A stretch of 64,000 nt of DNA from Ceratopteris richardii (lineage: Eukaryota; Streptophyta; Polypodiopsida; Polypodiales; Pteridaceae), in assembly GCA_020310875.1 (NCBI GenBank), contig CM035407.1:226479468-226543467 (forward strand), in the 5' to 3' direction. Positions 43,380 to 55,022 of the stretch are shown here, one piece after another. The notes beneath the pieces are model-generated. The model was given only the letters and a program-made list of their open reading frames with translations. It made no database searches and was not told where the DNA came from. Position numbers and translations under genes: made by a program. Every line of letters begins with the position of its first letter. Position 1 is the first letter of the stretch.

Positions 43380-44987
43380 ATGGGAAAGAAAAAGGCAAAA
43401 GAAAGAAGCAAGGGGGAAAAGGTTGCACAAAAGAAGGAAGAAAAAGATGAGATGCATGCATTAATCACACATGATCAAGGTGAAACAAATAGAGAAAATT
43501 TGCAAGGGGTAGAGGAAATTGGTGGAATTTCTAAAGGGGTGGGTTCCATAGTTGCAACTAGGGAACATAGCAACACTTTTGTAACTGTATTCATTGGTCA
43601 TGACCATAGAAATATGAGTGCTTACGTTAACCCTAATTGTGAGTGGAATTTAATTCATATTGATTTAGTGACTATTATTTTGGACAACATTCAACTAACC
43701 ACTCATTCCTCTATCCTCATGAATGGTGAAAATTATGTTTGCATGGGTCAAGTTGTGTTGCCTATTGTGGTGAATGGTATGGAATTTTTTGAAACATTTT
43801 TTGTTATGGAAGGTATAGAAGAAGACTTAGTCATAGGCACTCAAGGGTTTTTTGAACATCAAGGGTTTGAAGAATCTTGTCCATCTATTATATCCATCCC
43901 CGCTAGTGAGTCTTTTGGAAATCTTGATGATTATCCTCAATGTATGGATTGTGGACATAATCATCTATTCAAAGATTGTGCTTTTAATCCACAAAATAAT
44001 TTTTCCACTCATGCTTTTTCATCTAACCTTTCTTTGAGTAAGTCACAGGACACCTTGACGAATGATGAAGTGGAGGACTCCAAGTGCTTGGGGGATATGG
44101 AAGGGCCCTCTCTTCCTCTAGACTTGGATTCTCTTTATGAATCCATGGGCAAGGATGTGCTACATTTGGCTCATCAAGAAGAGGATAAGGAAATACTTTG
44201 TAACAACGCTATGGAAAATGATGTCTGATCCATTGTCAATCATGAAAATCCATCACCTATTTGTATATCTAGAGATTCTATGTGTAATAAGGATAAATGC
44301 ATCGCTGAATCTCTAGATCAATCTCAAACCACACAACCCTATGATCCATTGGATGAGCATGATATATGTAAAAAAACTCAACCTTTGTTGAATTTCCCTT
44401 GTAAACATGAGTTATCCCTAAAGACTCACATAGAAGGCCCAAAAGACCCTTATGCCAAAAAGAAGAAATCACATTCCCCTTGTAATGTCAAACAAATTTG
44501 GGTGGCCAAGAAATTACTTAGAGCCCAACCAGATCGCACTATGATATGGGTACCAAAGAAAGCTCTTATACAAACTCAACCCTCTCACACTAGACTTCAT
44601 AATCTATGGTCTAGATTCACCATGCCTTATCATCAAGAACGACCACTTTTGACCAAGGGATCCAAAGCAATAAAGCCAACACTCAAAAAAGATCCAACGA
44701 GAAACCTCAAGGCTAAGACCAACAAAGCGAAGACATATTGGCGGCCTAAAACCTCTTCATGCAGCATCCATGGGTGTCGGACCCAACCTTGTCCAATGCA
44801 CAACATATGTTTAAGATGCACACCAAGTATGCACACGAATAGGGCCTCATCCAAAGGCCAAGCATTAGGCACACTTAGTTTAACCCAGGCACAAAGAGGG
44901 CACATGTACATAGATTTCAAAAATTTGCTTTTCATTTTTCTTTTTTCAGGTTGGTGGACAAAGGTATCATCCATTTCAAATGGTTGA
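43380..44987 (+). pseudogene. Dead protease-like + zinc knuckle + IWVPK protein of the outer element
   Basis: One frame of 536 codons is interrupted by a single TGA at 44226-44228. A lysine-rich N-terminus is followed by a domain that aligns with the second, post-integrase protease of the inner element (CMGQVVLPIVV against CMGEVDLPLNI; EEDLVIGTQGFFE against TEPLVLGQDWIYD). The catalytic D-S-G region reads VNPNCEWN, so it cannot be catalytic. A CX2CX3HX4C knuckle, CMDCGHNHLFKDC, follows. After the stop there are KQIWVAKKLL and MIWVPKKALI, matching the inner pol C-terminus. It may bind element RNA or partner proteins; the function is unknown. An acceptor-like ttttttcag lies at about 44949. Confidence 0.75.
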
Positions 44988-45528
44988 TGGAAAAGAAGCA
45001 GCTCTTGGAGTTGGACATTTGGAGAAAGCCTCATCATCGCCTCACCCTTGAGCACTTTGCTCAAGACCCATCCGATTTTGCACCATTTTTTGTTGTATGC
45101 ATTTTTTAGAGTATGCATAAGATAGGGTCACATTACAAGACCGTGCATAGGCACTTTTTTTGTTTTCCACCCATGCACCCTTAGTCCCCACTCATGCATA
45201 TGGACTAAGAAGAGATGAATTAGTTTCATCTATTTTGTATTGATCATCTATATTTTTTGTCATTTCATCATCCATCCATTAAAAAAAAAAAAAAGCAAAA
45301 GAAAAAGAAAGAAAGCATTCTAGCATATTCTTCCCATCTACATGAGGCAAAAGACGCAAGTTGAAAGACAATCAACTCCAAACGAACATACAAAAAGCAA
45401 GATGAAGAAAAGTAACAAAGCAAAGCACTCCAAACGGTGCAAGGATCATGCAAATCAAAAGGAACTCCTACACGCTCTTCCACAAAAGCTCCATACTTGC
45501 AAAAGCTTTGTCGAGGACGACAAAGTCA
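44988..45528 (+). other. Outer element 3' untranslated region
   Basis: No gene. It has a long A-rich tract at about 45280-45315, followed by a short Lys-rich frame that runs into the LTR. It ends at the polypurine tract. Confidence 0.55.
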
Positions 45529-45541
45529 AGGAGGGGGGGAG
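45529..45541 (+). promoter_or_regulatory. Polypurine tract of outer element
   Basis: aggagggggggag lies immediately before the LTR start TGTTGA. It closely resembles the tract of the inner element. Confidence 0.88.
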
Positions 45542-46086
45542 TGTTGAAGATACAACATGTATTTCTTGGATCCACTTCATTTTCATCATCATTTGTATCT
45601 TTTTCTACCTTTCATTCAGTTAATAAAGCACTCTTGTATAGGTGTGTGTGAGTGCCACACTAGAGAATAAGTGGGATTCATTCTCCTTTCAGTTTAGAAA
45701 TCCCACATAGCATGCTTTTTTGCCATTTTGTATATAAAGAGGTCTCCACCTCTTCTTTTGGGGAGAGCTTTTTTAGAAGTAATGAGATAATGTTAGTTTG
45801 TAGTTAGACTCTTGCTCTCTTGTCGTCATGATGTGCATGCGTACTTGTTCTCTTCTTGTCTAACGCTTGTGACACTTTGATGTGCGATTACGTCGTGATT
45901 ATGCTTGTGATTACGATTATATGCATCATTAGCGATGCTTATGACATGTCTTCTTGTTAATTACATTGTCAATCGTACATTGACGAAGCGCCATTACGTC
46001 TGCTGAGTGCTTCTACGCAAACATTTGGGTCTCATGAGATGCTTCCCGGATTGACAAGTATGAGTTGTGATGCTACAATGTCAACA
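45542..46086 (+). repeat. 3' LTR of outer element
   Basis: It is 545 bp, the same length as 19808-20352, with about 19 substitutions by eye, mostly transitions at C/G positions. Ends are TGTTGAAG and GTCAACA. Confidence 0.93.
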
Positions 46087-46091
46087 ATGCA
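46087..46091. repeat. TSD ATGCA (right, outer element)
   Basis: It matches 19803-19807. Confidence 0.85.
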
Positions 46092-47522
46092 TCAAGGATG
46101 TCAAAGGGAGTTCACATGCAAACTTTGGAAGAAATCAAGCAAATCCATGGTAGCAGTCAAAGCTGGTCAAATTTTGGAAATTAGGGCAAAATTTTCAATG
46201 TCTCCAAATCACATGAAAATTCATATACTTGTAAAGCTTATAAAAGGCAGTCTATAGCCTAAATATCACATGTAAATGAATTTTCTAGCACTTTGATATG
46301 CCATGTGCATTTTGAAAAAATATAATTTTTCCACTTAGACCCTACAAAATCTTGTATAACAATTTTTGTTAGCCATATGGTTTGGCATGTATAAAGATCA
46401 TATGTGGCTACATATTTGTACAAATTTTCAAGGCTATTAGAGCTTCCTAGACACCTTAATGCCACCTTACAAGCTTCCAAATGTAGTCAAACTTGTACAA
46501 GGGAGATTTAGATGGGAGTTTTCTTTGCATATTCCTAAAGGAGACCTTTCAAAACACAGCCTTAAAAATTTTCATCTTCATCAAAGGATTTTTCAAGGGT
46601 CAAAGAGCACAAAATCTAGTTTTAAAGGTCACTACAGTTTCCTAGAATAAGAAAATTCAAGGCTTGAAGGGCTTCCACATGGCAAACAATGATTGAACCA
46701 TGTTGTACGATCAAGATGAGCTCACATTCAAGGGTGGAGATGCACTAAAGCATAAAGCAAGGAGGATCCATGAGTTTTTTCATCGGATAAATCTTTTTTG
46801 ATGATCAAAATTCAATAATGCAGAGTTTGTCCAAAAATAGTAGCTTATCTTATCCAAATTGATGTCCGTATTGATCTAACAATCCAAAAAATCCCCAGAT
46901 CCAATGGTGGAGAATGAAGGTGCCCCTTTGCCCTAGATATCATATAAAGAACCAATCCTAACCATCCATTTGATAAATCCAATGGTTGTAATCAAAAGAA
47001 GTTGATCTTAGGGTTGAGAGTTGATTTCTCTAGATCCAAGGGCTCAAATTCATTCAAAAAACTATATAAACCCCCCTCCAAACTCCTAGAGCATCATCGT
47101 TAGGCATCCATAGGTCCTTGCTAGCACATGGTTTCCTTGAGATGATCACCCTCAATTGAGCGTGTGAGGATCCAAGGTGGGCTAGTAACAACATAGTTCG
47201 TAGAATCAATATTTAGACTTCCACTCTAGGATAGGCTCATAAACCTAGTTTCTCTTTCTTTGCTCACCCTCAGTGGAGCGTGTGAGTGAGTTAGAGCTGG
47301 TTTTTCGTGTCTTAGACTTCTTTAGAAACACATTACAATCCTAGAAAGGCATAGGGTCAATGAAGTGGAACCTATCCTCTTACGTGTGACATTCGGTTGA
47401 ACTATCATGGTGGAAGGGTCGTGCAGACCACCTTTGACCAGTAGAATGCTTAGCTTGATGTTTCACAACATTCATGTATATGTATGTCATAACAATATCT
47501 TCTAATTCATGTCTCTTGTCTC
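46092..47522. other. Intergenic DNA right of the outer element
   Basis: AT-rich and non-coding. It includes a TATA-like actatataaaccc near 47061 followed by two similar segments (gctcaccctca-type near 47145 and 47265, each followed by gagcgtgtgag). These could belong to an LTR or promoter region. No partner copy was seen in the window, so I leave it unassigned. Confidence 0.4.
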
Positions 47523-48728
47523 TTAGTCTCTTATATGTTTTCACATGTCACCTTCTATCTCTTTCTATGTGTGAGAAGGCTTCTCAGTATTGCGTTGAAC
47601 TAGTGATGATCCATTAAGGTTGAGAGAATAATTTTCTATTCATTCATAAATCATGACCCACATGCATTCATACCACCCTCAAACACCCATGCATATGTTT
47701 TAGTTTCGAAAGTGTATAAGAAGCTCCATGCTTGGACCATTCTTCCTTTCGAGACTGATCCATGTATGTGGTTTTAGTTTTTTTCTCATCATGCATTCAT
47801 TGCATCCAAAAGAACCTACGAATATGAATTAAATTTGGAAAGTGTTTAAGAAGCTCCATATTTTTGGAACATTCTTCCTTTTCGAATTGATTCATGTGAA
47901 TGGTTTCTTTTGTCCTCGTCATTCATGTTCATGTGTTTATCTTGCGTTCACATGTTCCCCTTTCTCTAATCAAATCATGACATCTCTTCCCCCCATACCC
48001 AACTTCATCTTCACCTTCACATTTTTTATTACAAAAACCTTCCAACACTCACTAGCTTCATACACTCTGTGTGCCATGACCGGACCCGATCCAACCAGAT
48101 GGCGATCACCTCCATAATGGCTAATACCATTTAGGTTTTGGTATTAGCTTAAGCAAAACAAGATCATAAAGGTCAAAGCTTAATCCTGGTTTTCGCTTAA
48201 GCAAGACAAGACCATTCAGGTCTTCCCTTCTACATGGTTTTCCCTCTACTTTTAGCATACTAGCTTAATTGCTTCGCCCCTGTCATAAAGAAAACCATAA
48301 AGGCTACAGCTACATCATGTTGGTTAAGCTACATCTACACCATAAAGGTCTTCCTTAAGCGATTAGCTTAACTGTTTACTAACGGTCAAGCTAAGCACTA
48401 ATACCTTTACGGGAAATGCTACACCTTTAGCACTAAGGGTATTAGCTAAGCACGCATAGCGCCTTATGGCATGTAGCTATTACCATGTAGGCTTAAGCTT
48501 AACCATTACTTAAACGAAAGTTTCGCTTAAGCCTACCTAACAATAAACGTTTTTTGCTAAAGTTTTTGGTTTTTGGAAATGCAGTGTATCAAGTTAAATT
48601 GCTTAGCTATGTAAGCAACTCTAACCCCCATGTCGGAAAATGCTATGGATACAAGACAAACCTTTTGCAATGAAATGGAACAACCTTTGCCACCTTAGCC
48701 TCATGCAAGACCTTTTGATTTTAGTATG

Positions 48729-48970
48729 AAAAGTTCTAGTAGTCCAAACCTTTCTACATACAAAGATGAAAATGGAAAGATGGCTATTTTCCACGAACCA
48801 CAAAGATATAGGGATTCTACACTTAATCTTTGGTGTTACGGCCTACCTCACTCGCTTAAGCCTCTTCCTTCGAAAACAATACTAGTAAACACATAGCACA
48901 TTATGAGGCACGTTTCCACTTTTCCTTTCATCTAACGGGGTTTTGCATCTCTTGGTGGAATCTCATTTGG
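48729..48970 (+). pseudogene. Broken copy of the small ORF at 55023
   Basis: It corresponds to the frame intact at 55023-55283. It is interrupted by a small deletion near 48893-48897 that puts a TAG in frame (tagtaaacacatag). No known domain. Confidence 0.5.
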
Positions 48971-48995
48971 TGATTTCTGTGTTTCTACAACAAAG

Positions 48996-49068
48996 GGCAT
49001 GTATAACTCAATGGTCAGAGTGTCAGATTATGAATTTGAAAACATAGGTTCAACTCCCATTACTTGCC
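48996..49068 (+). pseudogene. Relic tRNA-His, anticodon changed to ATG
   Basis: This 73-base cloverleaf has a G-1 opposite C73, a 7-bp acceptor with one mismatch, D stem ACTC/GAGT, anticodon stem TCAGA/TTTGA, loop TTATGAA, and T loop TTCAACT. The sister copy has the His anticodon GTG; here G to A gives ATG. The 3' CCA is not encoded. It is a bacterial/organellar-type tRNA, unlike nuclear plant tRNA-His, and is presumably inactive. Confidence 0.7.
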
Positions 49069-50522
49069 AAAGACACGTCGTCTCAGGCCGAAGAAGCCAA
49101 GCAAAACAAAAGTGAATGGCGTCACTGTGCTTTATGAGTTGTTTGTCCACTTACTTAACCCTGAGAACTTGTTCACTCCTGGACTGTGAACTTGTTCTAC
49201 ACACGGATAGATAGTCTAATGTGATCATCATCGATGAACCCCAGGCATAAGCAAAAACGCTTAAGCCTAATGATTAAGCATTTATTTACAAAACAAGAAA
49301 AGACAAGACAAGACCAACATTGCTTCACCCCTTCGGGCCTACATGGTGTAGTTATAGCTTTTACCTACATGGTCTCTTTAGTGCAAGACAAGACCAGAAT
49401 GGTGTAGCTTAAGCAAGACCAACATGGTCTTTGTTGTAGCCTTCATGGTCTCTTTAGTGCATTCCCTACGTGGTGTAGCTTAAGCAAGACCTACATGGTT
49501 AAGCTTCACCCCAACATTGCCACTTAAGCCTTCTTGACTTTAGGCTAAGCTAATACCTAAAGGCTTAAGCTATTATGCTTAAGCATTCCGTACATGGTCT
49601 TCCCTCGGGGACCAACATGGTGTAGTTGTAGCAAGACAAGACCAACATCGCTTCACCCCTTTGGGCCTGCATGGTGTAGTTATAGCCTTTTAGGTGCGTT
49701 AGTTTACCATTTAGGTTTTGTAAATGCTTAACTTTTAGCGTAATAGCTTAACCATATAGCCTTAAGTGAAAACCAACAAAAATCATTAAGGCACTAAAGA
49801 AAACGTGCAAGACCTACATGGTCTTCCCTCCAGGACCAACATGGTCTTCCCTCTGGGACCAACATGGTCTTCCCTCCGGCTTGCCCAATAGGTATTAGCT
49901 TCTACATTTAGGTTTTGTTTTCTTTAGCCGTTTCCCTTAAGGCGCTAAAGTGTTCGTTTCCCAATCGGAAACGCTATGCACCTATGTGGGAAACCGACAT
50001 GCTGTAGCCTAGGAAATGGACACTTTATTAAGGTTTTACGCTAAAGAAAACCATGTTGGCCCAAACGAAGGGGTGAAGCGATGTTGGTCTTGTTTTGTTT
50101 TACGCTAAAGTTTACCGGTATGGGAATGCGTGTTAGTTTACCGCGGACGAAGCTAATACCTTTAGGTGCATAGCATGCTAAAGTAAACATTGTAGCCTTA
50201 TGTAAAGTTCACAACCTTTCGGTAATAGCTTAAGCAAAACAAGACAAGACAAGCCCAACATCGTGAACGCTTAAGCCTGGTTTTCTACGCTTAAGCCTTC
50301 ACCTTTAGGTTAAGAAAAAATCATTAAGTAAATGACCCGAGCCATGAAGTAAGGTCTTGGTTAAGCAACCTAGGGAATCTTAAGCTAATCACCACACCTT
50401 CTTAACTTCATGGTCTTCCCTTTGGGAATGGTAGTATTAAGCCTTCGGCCCTACATGGTGTAGCTTAAGCATTCCCTACATGGCTCTTCAGTGTAAGACA
50501 AGACCAACATGGTGTAGTTGTA

Positions 50523-51187
50523 GCTCCTCTTGCACCTCAAGTAACACATGTTGCTCCCCAAGCTCCTCAAATACATCAATTGCCTTATCAAAATCCTAAT
50601 TATCCTATTCATGCAATTCCTTATCAACAAAATACTCAATTTAAAAATTTCCCACCACAAGTTAATCAAAATCCTCAAAATCAAAATGGTTTTGTGCGTG
50701 GTCCTCATAGGTGTCCTTGGTGTGATTCGTTAGACCACTTTTTGAGAGATTGTGAACTATTGAAGGCTACTAAGGAGCAATGACTAGTAATAGACATAGA
50801 CAAGAAAATATGTGACTATCGATCTAAGCTACCTTTGTAAGGAAATTATGGTAAGGGAGGAATGAAAAAACACTATGAAAATAAAACCATAACAGATGCA
50901 TGAACTAGAGGGGTGAAACTAGAAGCTCTTGATGAACAAGAAGTACAATCGAGTAAACCCACAAATGAAGTTGACTTTTCTGTAGAGGCTTTTGTAAGAG
51001 CACGAGATGAGATTAGGACAATAACGGCTTGGGATTCACCGATAGAAGATCAATCTCTTATTTCTCACATATCCAATGTACAAGAAAAACGAAAAAGAGA
51101 TGAAAATCAGCCTAGTGAAAGAAGAGTGACTCGAAAACAAACCTCAGAGGGAATAGAAACCATCATAGAGCAAGGCGAAACATCATA
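50523..51187 (+). pseudogene. gag C-terminal fragment, copy 1
   Basis: A Pro/Gln/Asn-rich frame leads to the knuckle CPWCDSLDHFLRDC (CX2CX4HX4C), which is complete here but has its last Cys changed to Tyr in copy 2. A stop follows near 50781, and a charged linker continues at 50913-51188. Confidence 0.75.
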
Positions 51188-52242
51188 ACCCAAAGATAAA
51201 AAACAAGAACCACAACTCAATGAACAAAAAAAAGACGATAAAAAAAAAGGTAAGAAGACAAAGCAAAGAAAAATGGAGCCAAAGCCTTTAGAGAAACAAG
51301 AACAATCAAAACAAACTCAAGGCCAAACACAAGAACATGAACAAAAACAATAGCTTGAGAAAAGACAAAAGAAACCAAAGAGAAAACCTAAATCCATCTT
51401 GATTTCAGAAATTGAGAGAAAAATAGACCCTACGGAAATTTTAGATGAAATTTTGCTTAAGAGTCAAGTGACTATGTCTTTAGAACAAGTTTTCTCTATT
51501 GCAAAGCTTGTTTTTAAAGATAACGTTATCGGCCTAATTAAAAGGAAGAGGTTTTCGCTTAATCTAGATACTGATATGCAAGATGCTCTAGATCAAGATC
51601 ATGCTATGAATGAAGTCTTAAACTTTGATGAATCTCATGAAGAGGCATTTGATGATGATGAAGTAAATGTTAATAAAAATTTCTTAGCACCTATTCAACC
51701 TGACCATGAAAATCATGAGAACACTCTTGAAAGTCACTTTAAAAGAAAATTATGGTCTAGAGGTACATCAGAGATGCATGTTAAAATAGGAAATGATAAG
51801 AAAGCTATCATTGTAAATGCATTAGTAGATTCTGGCTCCGAAATCAATGTGATTTCAAGAGAAGTCTATGATAAATTTTGATGGCCCGTAGATAAAGATT
51901 GTGGATGGCATATGAGAACTGCAGATAATGGTGTAGGTACCCTGTATGGAGCTTGTGCTAATGTGCCCATATCCATAGCAGGAATCACAGAAGAATTTGG
52001 CTTTTTTAATCAAGATAATTGCTCCTATGAAGTTCTCTTAGGTTAGCCCTTTATTTGTGAGAGTCGTATGGAAACTAAAGCCATGGATGATGGGTCTACC
52101 TATGCTAGAATTAAGTCGAAGGATGGAATGCAATTACTTCAAGTCATGACGGTAGGAGTGAATCATCCTAGGAATCGATTGTCAATTAGGAAGAAGCCTA
52201 TTCTTACTCAGGGTCATGAGCATGATTGTAGTGATTGTGCAC
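51188..52242 (+). pseudogene. Linker and retropepsin-like protease, copy 1
   Basis: A Lys/Gln-rich linker is followed by a frame from 51399 with the intact active-site motif LVDSGSEINVIS and a TGA at 51879-51881 (TGG in an undamaged frame is likely). The second half of the domain, with the VLLG-type motif, lies further on, broken by a TAG. It ends at the deletion joint. Confidence 0.75.
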
Positions 52243-53833
52243 CTTGAAAGCAAACAAAGAATATTTCATAGGTGCAAATGTCAAAGTTGAGACTGATTGT
52301 TTGTCTCTCATTGGAATGATAGCCAATTGTTCATCCCTTGATATAGTCATGCGTAGATGGATCTCATATATTAAGTTCATAAATCCTAAGTTAGTTCATA
52401 TTTCAGGTACGTCAAATTCAGTTGCTGATATGTTATCGAGAGCTACATTTAATGATCTTGAAAGTGATCTAATAAAGAATGTGAACTTAATTGACTATGT
52501 TCCACATCTATACAAGTATGAGCAATTTCATGAGTCTGAGTACAAAATGAATGGAGAGACATATCAAAGTATCTGAGTACACTGCAACCATTACCTAGTT
52601 GGACTACGAATAGATTCTGTCACATTAAGAAACGAGCTTATAATTTTTTCCTACGTAAGGGTTATCTTTGGAGACATGCTAAGGGTAAGGTTAAGAATCC
52701 ACAACGTGTCTTAGGAAAACGAGATCTTCTGTCGCAGGTAATGAAGGAAATGCAAGAGACACTATGGGCAGGTCATAAAGGATTTTTTGGAACATATGAA
52801 AAAAATTAGAAGTTCCTATTATTGGCCTAGGATGTATGTTGACATTAGTAGCTATGTTTCTACATGTTCTACTTATCAACTTCATTTGTCAGTCAAACAT
52901 AGAGCTCCATTGCATCTTACTTATCCACCCTATACTCACTACAAGTGGGTACTTGCAAGAGAAGACTTAACTAATCATGTAGAGGAACATGCACTACGAT
53001 CTAAGACCACATCCAATGTTTGCAAATTCTTGCTTGAAGATGTCATAAGTCGCTTTAAGTACATAGAGAAAGTAGTTGCCGACCGTGGAGAGTTAAATGC
53101 AAAAGAAGCTAAAGAGTTCTTTGAACATCACGGTATTCGTTTGTCTCTCACTACCACATATAATCTAGAGGCCAATGGTAAAATAGAGAGAGGGCATCCA
53201 CCTATTGTGAAAGCCATATATAAAGCATGTAACGATGACATTAAAGAATGGCCTAGATTCTTACCCTTTGCACTTTGGGCAGATAGAATGATGTACACAT
53301 GTACTACTGGCATGCTTGTTGAACTCATGTACTGTCAAAAACCATTGTTTCCAATTCAATCTCATATTTTTGCATGATCGAATTTGCCTTGGTCTGAAAA
53401 CATGTCTACTGATGATTTTTTGAGTTTGCGCATTAAACAATTAGAACAATGTAAATTAAGACTTGATGATGCTGTTGAAAAATTAAGAGAATCTAGAATG
53501 AAGAACAAGCATTATTTTGATAAAATTGATCTATTGCGTCCTAAGCCAATTGAAGTAGGAGATTGGGTGCTCATTTATGATAGTACATTCGACTCTCAAT
53601 ATGATGCACGCAAAAGTCAACAACAATGGTACGCAAAAGCTCACTCAACAGTTGTTTGGGCCAGATATTGTATCAAAAGTCAACAATAATGGTACGTATG
53701 CTCTTTGTGAATTAAATGGTGTTGCACTAAAAGCTTTGATTGCAAGTAAAAGGATAAAACTATTCAAGAAACATGATAATGACGAGTACATTTTGGATGA
53801 TGACATTGAAGAAGATGACAACCATGAAGCCGA
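52243..53833 (+). pseudogene. RNase H end, integrase and C-terminal domain, copy 1
   Basis: From the deletion joint the frame reads KVETDCLSLIGMIANC and HISGTSNSVADMLSRA (RNase H end), then a shifted frame of integrase with a zinc-finger remnant (SSYVSTCSTYQLH) and a core with VVADRGELNAKEAKEFF. A short segment present in copy 2 (61098-61145) is missing near 52950. The Cys and Asp/Glu pattern is partly lost. A chromatin-like or C-terminal domain runs to 53833. Confidence 0.75.
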
Positions 53834-54411
53834 TTAGTCTCTTATATGTTTCTACATGTCACCTTCTATCTCTTTCTATGTGTGAGATTGCTCCGCACTA
53901 TTGCGTTGACCTAGTGAGGGTTACAGTTGAGAGAATAATTTTCTATTCATTCATAAATCATGACCCAAATGCATTCATACCACCTTCAAACACCCATGCA
54001 TATGTTTTAGTTTCAAAAGTGTATAAGAAGCTCCATTCTTGGACCATTCTTCCTTTCGAGACTGATTCATGTGTGTAGTTTTAGTTTTTTTCTCATCATG
54101 CATTCATTCCATCCAAAAGAACCTAGGAATATGAATTAAATTTGGAAAGTGTTTAAGAAGCTCCATATTTTTGGAACATTCTTCCTTTTCGAATTGATTC
54201 ATGTGAATGGTTTCTTTTGTCCTCGTCATTCATGTTCATGCATTTATCTTGCGTTCATATGTTCCCCTTTCTCTAATCAAATCATGACATCTCTTCCCCC
54301 CATACCCAACTTCATCTTCACCTTCACATTTTTTATTACATAAACCTTCCAACATTCACTAGCTTCATACACTCTGCGTGTGCCACGAATGGGACCGATC
54401 CACCCAGATTG
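53834..54411. other. AT-rich spacer, start of unit 2
   Basis: It matches 47523-48110. No gene is evident; a 64-codon frame at 54149 is shared with 47842 but lacks any domain. Confidence 0.5.
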
Positions 54412-55022
54412 CGATCACCTCCACAACGGTTAATACCATTTACATTTTGGTATTAGCTTAAGCAAAACAAGAGCATAAAGGTCAAAGCTTAAGCCTTGTT
54501 TTTGCTTAAGCCAAACAAGACCATTCAGGTCTTCCCTTCTACATGGTCTTCCCTCTACTTTTAGCTCAATAGCTTAATCGCTTCACCCCCATCGTAAAGG
54601 AAACCATAAAGGCTACAGCTACCCCATGTTGGTTAAGCTACAGCTATAACATAAAGGTCTTTCTTAAGCGATTAGCTTAACCGTTTACTAACGGTTAAGC
54701 TAAGCACTAATACCTTTACGAGAAATGCTACAACCTTAGTGCTAAGGGTATTAGTTAAGCATGCATAGCGCCTTATGGTGTGTAGCTATTACCATGTAGG
54801 CTTAAGCTTAACCATTACTCAAGCAAAACTTTTGCTTAAGCCTGCCTAACAATAAACGTTTTGTCCTGAAGTTTTCGGTTTTCGAAAATGGAGTGTATCA
54901 AGTTAAATTGCTTAGCTATCTAAGCAACTCTAACACGCATGCCGAAAAACACTATGGATACAAGAAAAACATTTCACAATGAAATGGAACAAGCTTTGCT
55001 ACCTTAGCCTCATGCGAGAGCT

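Larger units (their letters stand above)
19808..46086 (+). mobile_element. Outer non-autonomous LTR retrotransposon, nested-in
   Basis: It has two 545-bp LTRs, a tRNA-Asp primer site, a polypurine tract and the 5-bp TSD ATGCA (19803-19807 and 46087-46091). The two LTRs differ at about 19 positions by eye, roughly 3.5%. After removal of the nested 16.7-kb element and the LINE, the interior is about 7 kb. It carries one retroelement-like coding frame (43380-44987) with a dead protease-like domain, a knuckle and IWV motifs, but no Ty3 RT, RNase H or integrase. It therefore resembles a large retrotransposon derivative that depends on enzymes from elsewhere. Confidence 0.9.
48111..50522. repeat. 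Word-repeat block C
   Basis: It uses the same short-word vocabulary as blocks A and B. It encloses a small non-word island (48570-49240) that holds an ORF relic and a tRNA-His relic. It ends abruptly at tgtagctcctcttgcacc, where retroelement gag sequence begins. Confidence 0.7.
47523..53833. repeat. Tandem segmental duplication, unit 1
   Basis: Composition: AT spacer, word block C with tRNA-His relic, then the FIDD-type Ty3 element. Unit 2 follows directly at 53834, where the sequence restarts with ttagtctcttatatg exactly as at 47523. Relative to unit 2 it lacks about 1856 bases (58535-60390 of unit 2). Sample alignment shows about 5% divergence, so the duplication is old. Confidence 0.88.
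50523..53833 (+). mobile_element. FIDD-type Ty3/gypsy element, copy 1 (RT deleted)
   Basis: It starts inside gag and has no LTR. Parts visible: gag C-terminus with knuckle, Lys/Gln-rich linker, protease, then RNase H end and integrase. The RT segment is missing through a deletion with its joint at about 52244. Many stops and shifts are present. Confidence 0.85.
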
